A stretch of DNA of 64,000 nucleotides from DASZVB01 sp036272055 (GTDB lineage Bacteria > Myxococcota_A > Polyangia > Polyangiales > Polyangiaceae), in the NCBI GenBank assembly GCA_036272055.1, contig DATAZL010000116.1:1-64000 (forward strand), read 5' to 3'. The translations under genes and the position numbers were made by a program. Shown piece after piece: positions 34,090-44,100 of this stretch. How positions within the stretch are numbered: the stretch's first letter is position 1; each line of letters opens with the position of its first letter. The notes below the pieces were generated by a model. That model was not told the origin of the DNA, ran no database searches, and worked only from the letters and a program-made list of their open reading frames with translations.

Positions 34090-35067
34090 TCACTTGAGGA
34101 GCGACGCGGCCTTGCTGCCGCCGAGCAGATCTCCGACGATCATCTGGCCGTCGGGAGCGGGATAGTAGAACCCGGTGAGCACGCACATCTCGTTCGTGAC
34201 CGCGGATTCCCCGAAGACGAGATCGCCGGTCGTCTCGTTGTCGTAGTCGCATTTCCACGTGACGTTTGCGCCCTCCGCGATGTCCATCGGCGGCGCGTAC
34301 GTCTTCACCGGGGGCTCGTTCCAGGTTGTCGTCTGGTAAAGCATCGTGCCGTCGTCGAGCTTCGCCTCGAAGGCGACGGCGCGCCGATGCATGTGACTCT
34401 GGGTGCTGATCAGCTTGATGGCGCCCGTTCCGGCTGGAAGAGCCAGGGTACCCCCGGCGCTCCCCTGCCCCGGCGGGATGTCGAGCGTGCTGTCGTTGAG
34501 ATAGATCTGCGCGGCGGTGAACTGAACCTTCTCCGGCGCGACGTAGTCGAAGACGACGGTGACCTCGGCGTGCACGGTATCGTCGGTCAGATTGAAGTAA
34601 TGGGCATTCAGCCGGATCCCCTCGGTGCCGGCCATGAACGCGCCGACTCCATCGGGAAACGTGGTCTTTGCCGTGGGCGTCTGGGCGGCGTGGATCGTCG
34701 GGTGGAACTCGAGCCCCGAGCAGTCCTCGAGGCTTCCGTCGGCGCTCTCGGCGATGCGGAACGCGGCGAGATGATGTGAGCCGACGGACATCGTCGACTG
34801 CGTCTGCAAGATCGCAACGTCGGCGCCGAACGGGTTGGCGAAGTTCTGGCACTTGTAAGTCTCGCCGCCGGGCGCGAGATCGAACGTGTCGAGCGTCAGC
34901 TTGACGCGCGTTGCGCCCGCGGCGAGGGGTGCGAAGCCGTCATCGGCCGTCGCGGTCGACGTCGGCGACTTGACCGAAGGCGACGACTTCGGCGCGGTCG
35001 CGTCGCTCCCACACCCGGTCGGTGCGACGAGCAACGTAGCCACGGCGAGCGTCTGTATGAGCTTCAT
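34090..35067 (-). CDS. PHM-like copper type II ascorbate-dependent monooxygenase lipoprotein
   Basis: A 325-residue exported protein. The signal peptide ends at Cys19 (VAPTGC, a slightly unusual lipobox with Pro at -3), followed by a short Ser/Thr/Pro linker. The body aligns by motif with peptidylglycine alpha-hydroxylating and dopamine beta monooxygenases. SHHLAAFR supplies His98/His99 and LNAHYFN supplies His156 (CuH site); SHMHRRA supplies His225/His227 and TNEMCVLTGFYYP supplies Met294 (CuM site). All six expected copper ligands are thus present, and cysteines at 73, 116, 273 and 295 could form disulfides. Substrate unknown. It is convergent with hmgA, so no operon link to tyrosine catabolism is implied. 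Confidence 0.8.
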   Translation of the reverse strand: MKLIQTLAVATLLVAPTGCGSDATAPKSSPSVKSPTSTATADDGFAPLAAGATRVKLTLDTFDLAPGGETYKCQNFANPFGADVAILQTQSTMSVGSHHLAAFRIAESADGSLEDCSGLEFHPTIHAAQTPTAKTTFPDGVGAFMAGTEGIRLNAHYFNLTDDTVHAEVTVVFDYVAPEKVQFTAAQIYLNDSTLDIPPGQGSAGGTLALPAGTGAIKLISTQSHMHRRAVAFEAKLDDGTMLYQTTTWNEPPVKTYAPPMDIAEGANVTWKCDYDNETTGDLVFGESAVTNEMCVLTGFYYPAPDGQMIVGDLLGGSKAASLLK

Positions 35068-35113
35068 GGGAGGTGTCCACGAACTAGCACGGATCGTCGT
35101 CGTACGACGTACG

Positions 35114-38100
35114 CTACGCGGTTTTCAGTTCGCGAAGCAGCTCTTGCGCTTCCTTGTGCGCGGGATTTTCCCCGACTGCCTTCGACGCCATGAGGCGGGC
35201 CTTGCGGATGTCGCCCTCGGCGTGGGCCATCTTGCTCATCTGGTAGTAGGCGACGGCCTTCGACTCGGCGCTCGCGCCCTCGGCGCCGCCGGGCTGCCGG
35301 AGCTTCATCATGGTGATGGCGCGGAGTGCCTTCGCGGCGGTGGTCTTGTCATCGACGTCGAGAGCCAGGTGCGCGAGCTGCATCGCGAGGTCGCCGTTGC
35401 GCATGTCGAGCTCGAAGGCCCGCGAGAGAGCGTCGAGCGCCTTGGACAGATCGCCGGCCTCGAGATGGATGTTCGATATCTCCCCGTGGACGAGCGACAG
35501 CTCGCGGTAACGCCGGCCTCGATGCACGGCGAGCACCTCCTCGAGCGCCCCCATCGCCTCCCCGGGCCGCCCCGTCGACGCGAGCGCGCGCGCATAGAGT
35601 ACCGCGCCGAGCACGCTGTCGGGGCTCTCCTGGCGTACGTCCTCGAGCACGGCGATGGCCTTGCTCGACTCGTTGCGTTCGAGGAGCAGCTCCGCCGCGC
35701 GCGTGAGCAGCGACGCGCGGACGGTCCTGTCGACCTGTCCACGGGCCTCGCGCACGAGAAGCTCGGCGAGCTCGCGGCTCGCGCCGGTTCGCTCGTAGAT
35801 CTGGCGTAGACGCGCGCGGAGCTCGGCGTTGTCGGGGAGCGACACCAGGGCGCGCTCGAGGCCGCCGCGAGCGTCGGCGAGCCGGCCGCTCTGCTCGCAC
35901 GCGTCGGCGAGGTTCAGCGCCGCCCCGACGAGCGAATCGCCTTCCTCGAGCGGGATGAGACGCCGGTAGGTCGCCGCGGTCTCGTCCCAGCGCGCCTCCG
36001 CCGCGGAGATCGACGCGAGCTTTCGCAGGGCGTCGCGGTGACGCGGCTGCTCCTTGAGCAACGCACCGAGACGTTCCCGTGCGGTCGCCGTCTCGCCGAC
36101 GCTCTCGAGGACGCCCACGAGCTCCAGCGTGAAGTCCGCCGCGACGTCTCCCTGCGACGCGGCGACGGCCGCACCGAGCGCCGCGAGGAGCTCCTCGGCG
36201 CGCGCGCCGGCAGAGTGAGCCGCGCGGAAAGCGTCGATCGCCGCGCCCGGCGCACCGAGGAGGACGAAGAGCCGTGCGCGCTCGAGGTGAAGCTCGGGCT
36301 GATCGGTGTCGTCACCGTACGCGGAGAGCGCCTCCACGGCGCGTTCCGGGAGCGCGCCGCGCTCGAACGCTTCCGCGGCACGGAGAAGGAGCGGCAGATC
36401 CCGTGGCTCCGCCTCGAAGGCGCGGAAGAGCACCTCGGCGGCGCGGGCCCACTCGCCTCGCTCGACGTAGCGCGCGACGAGCGGCTCGCGCACCGAGCCG
36501 TCGAGGGGACTCTTCGCACACGCGATGACGAGTGCGCGCTCGAGAAGCTCCGGATCTCCGGCGCTCGATCTCAGCGCGACGAGCCGCGTCGCGAGCGGAG
36601 CGACCCGGCCGGGCTCCTCGGCGGCGATGAGGCGCTCCACCGCATCGGCGAGGGCGGCTTCGCGCGACGGGACGTCCTCGAGACGAACCACGGCGCGCAG
36701 GGCTTCCCGGCAGGCGCCATTGAAGTCGAGGACCGACCGGTAAACGTCGAGCCCGCCCTCGCGATCGCCACTCCGTTCGAGCAGCGCGCCGAGCTTCAAC
36801 GAGAGCCCCTCGGCGCCTTCGCCGTCGGCGTTCGCGCGCGCGCGCTCGAGCTGGTTCCGGACGAGCTCGACGAGCTCCCCGAGCCGGCCCTGGCGCTCGA
36901 AGAGCGTCGCCAGGAGCTCCGCCGCGGCGACCATCGTCGCGTCCTCCTCGACGATGGCCTCGAGCAGACGCACGGCGTCGTCGGTGCGCTCGGGATCTTC
37001 GAGCATCAACGTCGCTTCCTCGAGACGGAGCCTGCCGCGGTCACGCGGGCTGTCGACGAGCGGAGCGGTCGCGCCGATGAGCGAGATGATGCGCCCGCGA
37101 TCCCCCTGCTTCCGGTACACGTCGAGGAGCGGCTCCCACGCGGAGCGGTCGGCCGGGTCGTTCTCGAGCGCCGTCTCGTACGCGCGCGCCGCTCGCGCGA
37201 GGTCACCGAGTTCGCGCTCGGCAACGCTCGCCGCCTCGACGAACAGGGCGCGTGCGCGCTTGCCGCTCGCGAGCTCCGCGGCGCTCTCGAAGAGCTCAGC
37301 CGCCTCAGGGAATCGACGCTGGCGGGCGAGCACGCGCGCGAGTTCCTCGAAGAGCCAGCCACGCTCCACGTCCGTGTAGCTCGCTGCGCCGTTCGCGGCG
37401 GCGCCCTCGAGCATCGCGACTCTCGACGCCTCGTCGCCGAGCTCCGACGCGAGAGACGCTGCGTCGCGCAGCGCGGCCGCGCCGAGCGAACCGGCGCTCG
37501 CCTCCAGCACCGCTATCTCGACGAACGCGCGCTCACGACCCGGCTCGCGCGCGATGCGCTCGAGCAGCCGCAACACGCCGCGATGACCGGCGGAGGTGAC
37601 GGCCGGGTCGTACAGGAGCTCCCATGCGCGGGTCGAGTCGGCGCCGGCGTCGAGCGCCCGCTCCACGAGCGCGACCGCCTCGTCGCGGCGCGCGGGGTCG
37701 CCGAGCCGGAGCCGCGCGAGCCGGAGCACCGGCTCCACGTCGAGCGGCCCCTCGCCACGAAGCAACGCCTCGACCCGGCGCTCGAGCGCGCTCGCTTCGC
37801 CGTCCGCATCACCGAGCCACTCGTAGACCTGCGCCAGCGCCTCCCAGGCGCCGGCATCGTGAACCGACCTGGCCTCGAGATCGCGGTGGATGTGCTCCGC
37901 TTCCCTGCCGATGCGAGGCGCGGTCGGCTCCGCGGTGCCGACACTCGCCCGCTCGGCGTGCAGGAGCACGAGATCCGAGAGAGCGCGCGCGGCGATCGCC
38001 GGCTCGGGCGCCGTCCTGACGCGACTCTCGATCGCGCGTGAGAGGAGCTCGACACGGCCCGACTTCCGGAGCGCGAGCTCGAGCGCCTCGGCCTCGACGG

Positions 38101-41100
38101 GGCTGTCGAGCGCCGTCTCGAAGGCGGATTCGACGAGCTCTGCCGCGCGCTCGTGACTTCCCTGGAGCGCGGCGATATCGCTCAGATCGAGGTAGATCTC
38201 GGCGCGAGCGGGCGAGTCCCCGGGGTCGCCCTCCGGCTTCCGGAGAACGAGGAGAAGCGCGCGGTAGGTGCTCTCGGCGCGCGCGAGCTTGCCCTCCGAG
38301 AGCGCCACCCGCCCGAGCTCGTGGAGGATTCCGGCGTGCGCCGGGTTGATCTTCGCGCCGAGCTCGAGCTCGGTGAGCGCCTCGGAGCGGTCACCGCGCG
38401 TCAGCGAGACACGCGCCAGGAAGAGGTGGACGAGCGCGCGATCTTTCGGTCGGCGGTGACCGTATCGCTCGATCTGCGCGCGGAGCACCGCCGCAGCGGC
38501 GTCGTATCTGCCCGAGGCGCGGAGGGCGTCGCTGAGAGAGAGACGGAGCGCGGGCTCCTCGGGATCGATCTCGACGGCGCGCTCGAGGAGAGGCACCGCC
38601 GACGCCGGATCGCCCCGCTCGGACGAATGCAGCGACGCCGCCTCACGGAGCAGAGCGAGGCGCGAGCGGTCGTCTGCCGCGCGCTCCGCCTCGGCGACGA
38701 GGAGCTCCGCGAGCGGCGCCCAGGCTCCGTTGGCGCGGTAGAGCTCCGAGAGACGCCGGCGGACCTCGGAAGCGTCCATGGCAGTGGTCGCAGCGAACTC
38801 CAGGCGAGCCTGCGCACGCTCCCACTGGCCGAGCGCCAGGTAACAGTCGGCGAGACGGAGCGAACGCACCGCGAGCTCCTCGCGGCTCGATTGCGCGACG
38901 AGCCACTCGAGCGTCGTGGCCGCGGCCCGCCAGCTCTTCTGCTCCGAGTAGATGCGCGCGAGCGCCTCGAGCGACGCTTCGCCGCCGATGGCCGCTCCCT
39001 GTCGGTACGCCGCGACGGCCCGGTCCACGTTCCCGAGCTCCGTCTCCCAGATCGCGGCGGCGCGCGCCCAGAGCAGCGCGGCGGACACGCGATCGGGCGT
39101 CTCCGCGCGACACCGCGCTTGCTGCTCCCAGAGCAGCGCGAGCTCGGATTTGCGGCCGGCCTCCGACAGAAGACGGGCGAACCGGGTGACCGATGCACTC
39201 GCGACCTCGTCGGCGGGATCTTCGGCGAACAGCTCCTCGAGGATCCGGATCGCGCGCTCCGGCTGCTCCAGACGATCACAGCTCGTCCAGGCCGCGTCGC
39301 GCTTGTGCCGGCGACGCTCCGCTCGCTCGAACGGAAGCGACGCCGCGAGCAGCTCGGTCTCCACGACGCGCTCGACCTCTCCCGCCTCGAGATAGCGTCG
39401 GACCAGCGTCTCCACCGAGACGGCGGCGGCCCGCACGACGGCCGGGCCGCGCACGTCGTCGACGTCGTCCCAGGCCTCGATGCAGAGCTCGAGGAGCCGC
39501 GACGCGACGGCAATCGCGAGCGCGCGATCGGTGAGGACGTCGAGGGCCGTCAGGGCCCGCTCGAAGTCGCCCGCGCGCACGTAGGCCTCCACCGCGTCGA
39601 TCGGCTTCGCGGTCCTGTCGCGATGCAGGTCGCCGAGGGTCCGGAAGAGCTCGGTGCGTCGCTCGCCACGCACCCGTTCGGCGGCCAACTCGACGGTCGC
39701 TGCGAGCTCGTCCCAGCGGGCGCTCGTCTCGAAGAGCGCGCACAGTGCGGCGAAGCTCTCCTCGTCGGCCCCGAAGTCCACGCGCACCGCGAGCCACGTA
39801 TCGACGGCCGCCGCAGGATCGCCGAGCTCGCCGGCCTGGAGCCGCGCGATCCTCACGCGGTCCTTGCGCGCCGCCGCGGGAACGACGAGCCGCGAGCGCG
39901 CCCGGAGAACCTCGACCAGCTCCTCGTGACGCCTGGCGCTGTCGAAGACCCGCTCGAGGCCGTCGAGCGCCTCGAGATCCGCCGGATCATCCTCCACCCG
40001 CGCACGGTAGGCGCGAGCGGAGCGCTCCACGTCGGCGAGCTCCTCGAACGCTATCTGCCCGATCACGCCGCGGGCGTTCTTCTTCGTGACCGGATCGGAC
40101 TCCAGCGCGACGATGCGCTCGAGCACGTCGCAGCGTTCACGGGCGAGACCGAGGTCCGACAGGACTTGCTCGAGGGCGCGAGCGACGTCGAGCTCCGCCT
40201 TCTCGTCCCCGGCGCAGGCGGCGAACGCGCGATGGTACGCGGCTCTGGCGTGCTCGAGCTTACCGTGCTCCGTGAAGACGCTTCCCGCCTCACGAAGCAG
40301 TGATAGCGCCGTCGGCGCGTCCGCGGTCTCGGCGACCTCGACGAGGTGCGCGCCGCGCCGCTCCTCTGCGCCGAGCCGCGACGCGAGCGCCGCGAGGCGT
40401 TCCCGCTGACCTCGCTCCGACGGAGCGAGACGCACCAGGGTCATGGAATGGTTGAGCGCCCGCTCGGGGTCGTCGAGCCGCTCGAGATAGAGCATGACGA
40501 GCTCGTCGAGGAGCGTGATGCGGTCGGCGCGCGACGTCGCGAGTTCGGTGGCCGCCTCGAGGGTCCTTGCGAGACCCGCGCCGTCGGACGTCCCGCGGAA
40601 ATGCGTGTCGAGGAGCTTCACCGCGTCGTGCCGCACGTCCCGGGGAGCTCGCTTGCGCGCCTTGCGTCCGGAGCTCGACGGCGGTGGCGTCGAGGGCAGC
40701 CGGACGAGCCGTTCGAGCAGCTCGTAAGCCTCGGGACGGTCGGGCTCCACGACGAGAGCCTTCTCGACGTAGTCGAAGCCGGATTTCGCCTCGCCGAGGT
40801 CGAGATACAGGCCGGCGAGGCGTCGCTCGATGCGCGCGAGCTCGCGGCCCGCGACGGCGCCGAGCCGCTTCTCGAGCAACGCGATGAGCTGTCGCGTGCG
40901 TCCGGTCCTCTCGTAGAGGCGCTCGAGCATCGACTCGATCTTCGGCTCGCCCTTTCGGGCGAAGAGACGCTCGAGATAGCCGATGGCGCGCGCCGGCTCG
41001 TTCGCGAGATCCTTCGCGGCGACGGCCGCCTCGTCGAGCAGATCGTCGAGCTCGCGATCGTCCACCGCGCCATCGATGGCACGGTCGTAGAGCCCGAAGA

Positions 41101-44100
41101 GCTCGTCCCAGCGTGCCTCGGCGTTGTACGACAGCTTGATGCGATCGAGCGCCCAGCGAGCACGCGGGCTGATCGAGAGCACGCGCTCGAGGAGACGCTC
41201 GACGGTGGCCGGCTCGTCGAACCACTCCTCGTGAAACTCCACGATGCGGCGGCCGATCGCCTCCCCGAGCGCGGGGTCGAGCGGCGACCCGAGGACGCGC
41301 GCGTACGCATCCGCGACTCCGCGTGGATCGCCGACACGCCGGGCAAGTCGTTCGGCAGCGTCCCAGAGCCCCTCGCGAGCCGGGAGTTCCTCGGCGGCGA
41401 CCACGGCCCGCGCCAGCGCGCGCTCGGGCTCCGACGACAGCAGGTCGACGAGGCGCTCGTGCCAGCGCACGCGTGCGTCGGCGAGCCCGTCCACGCCGCG
41501 CGTCTCCTCGAGCAGCGACTCGAGCAGCACCTTGCCGGTCTCGCCTTCCGCCGCTGCGGCCGAGCCCTCGAGGAGCAGCGCGAAATCACGATTCCCGGGG
41601 CGGGCGCCGAGCGCCGCGCGCGCGACGCGGATCGCCTCGGCGTGATCCGGCGTTCGGGCGAGCGCGTCATGCAGGATCGGGAGCGCCTCTTCCGGCCTGT
41701 CGAGGTGCTCGACGAGGAGCGCAGCGATGCGGAGGTCCACCTCGATGGCCTCACCCTTCGCGAGCCGCCCGCGCAGCGACTCGAGCACCCCGAGCAGGAC
41801 CTTCGCCCGCCCGGCGCGGGTCTCGAGACGTACGAGCGCGTTCAGCGCGTCGGCGTGGGACGGATCGAGCTCGAGAGCGGCCTCGTACGCCTTCGCGGCG
41901 CGCGCATGGTCGTTCATCAGGCGCTCTTCTGCCTCGGCCCACTCGACGAACACCGGCGCCTTGTCCACTGCGTGCCCCGCGCGCCACTCGAAGAGCCATC
42001 TTCGCTCGTCGGCAGGGACCACGCTCGGCTCCACGCGGTCGAGGAATCGACGGAAGGCGTCCGCATCCTGAGCTTCGCCGTAGGTCTCGACCAGGTCGCG
42101 GAAAGCGCGCGCGGCTCCGGAATGCGTCGCTCCGGACGACGCGAGAGCGCGCGCGGAGAGCCCCATCAGCTCGCGGCGACGCCGTAGAGCGTCGGGGCTC
42201 GTGGCTTCCGTCGCCGCGCTCGCCATCGAGACGAGCCGGGCAGCCGCGCCGGCGGCGAGCGCCGCGTCTTCCGCGGCGAGGAGCGCGTCGATCGCGTCGT
42301 TCCCTCCGTCGGCACCGACGAGCACGGTGAACGCGCGCTCGGCGCGCTCGAAGTCGGATTCTGCCGCGTAGGCCTCGAAGAGGAAGCGCGCGGCCTCGCG
42401 ATCGGCAGGGCCGTCCGCGACGAGCCGCTCGTTGAGCCGGATCGCGGTGGGTCGCTCGCCTTCCAGATCGCGCGCGGCGCGGGCGGCGCGACGGAAGGTC
42501 GCGGCGGCGAGAGCCGGATCGCGCCGGGCCTGCACGTCACCCAGGCGCTCGAGCGCGTGCAACCGCTCGCGTTCGTCGGTCGTACGCTCCACCTGACGCT
42601 CGAGGACGTCGGAGAGGACGTCCAGGTCGTCGAGCTCGGCGGCGAGGGACGTGAGCTCGTCGAAGGCGTCGGACGGGAGCTCGTCGCTCAAGAGGATCGA
42701 GCGGTAGTGCTCGAGCGCGTCGCGACCGAGGCCGAGCTTCACCTCGGCGCGCGAAAGGCGCAGCACGAGCGCGGCTCGCCGCTCTCCCGAAAGGAGCGTC
42801 GCGGCTCGCCGGAGCTCCGCGACGAGACCCTTCGCGTCTCCGAGCGACTCGAGCGCGTCGACGAGCGCCGCGTGCACCGCGAGATCCTCGGGCGACAGCC
42901 GCACGAGCTCGGACAGCGTAGCGACAGCGCCGGTGACGTCGCCGAGATCACGGCGCTGGATCCGGCTTATCGTGTGGAGGAGCTCGCGACGGCGAGCGTC
43001 GTCACCCGCGCCGGAGAGAGCCGCGCGGTAGAGCGCGACGCGCTCCTCGGGGCTGCCTTGCTCGGCGAGCAGCTCGTCGATGCGCCGGAGGAGGTCGGGG
43101 GACGACGGCTCGAACGCGAGCAACGAGCGATACGCCGCTATGGCGTGCGCGACGTCCCCCGCGGCGACCTGCGCCTCCGCCGTCTCTCGTATGAGCTCCA
43201 CGGCGACGCCGCGGTCGATGGCGACGCCGCGGACGGCCTCGGCGAGGAGCTCTGCACGTCGTGCCGGATTGCCCGCGCGCAGAGCCGCGGCCCTGAACCG
43301 CTCGAGCCACCAGGGCACCTCGGCCCACCTGCCGTGGGCGGCCTCGGCGAGACCATGGCCGGCGATGTCGAGCAGGCGGTTCGGCTCGGAGAGATGCTGC
43401 TCGGCGACGGTGTACGCTTCGTCGAGATCGGCGAGCCGCCGCGTCGAGTCGGAGCCGAGTGCGGCGCGCGCCTCCAGGATCCGCACCACGCCGGCGTGAC
43501 TGCCCTCGGCGCGATAGAGCGGCTCGAGCAGCGCGAGCGCGTCGAGCCGATGGCCCCCCTCGGCGAGCATCTTCTCCGCCACGCGGCGCGCGTTCGGCTC
43601 TCGCGGATCGACGCCGAGCGCGCCGCGGATCGCCTCGAGAGCGCCGAGCGGATCCCCGAGCTCCTCGAGCCGCGTCCTGCCGAGTCGTGCGAGGACCCTG
43701 GGGCGCTCGGCCGGTTGCGAGTGCTCGGCGAGCAGCGCGAGCGTCGCGGCGAGCTCGCGGAACTCGCGCTGCTGTTCGAGGAGCGCGGCGAGCCTCTCGA
43801 GCGCATCATGGGAGGGGCCGAAGCCGCCGAGCACGTCGCGGAAGGCCTCGATGGCGCGCGCTCGATCCGGTGCGCGCGCCGCGCGGAGCTCGGCCGCGCG
43901 GAATGCGAGGCCGCGCGCCTTCTCGCGATCGGTGGTCCGCGACGCGCGCTGCATGAGCACCTCGACCAGACCGGCGTCGTCGCCGGTGGCACCGAACAGC
44001 GCCTCCAGCCGGTCGAGCGCTTCCTCGGCCCTGGGCGAGGCGATCAGGGCGCGCCATGCGACGACGGCGAGGGCGGGATCGTCGACCGGGCCCTGACAGA

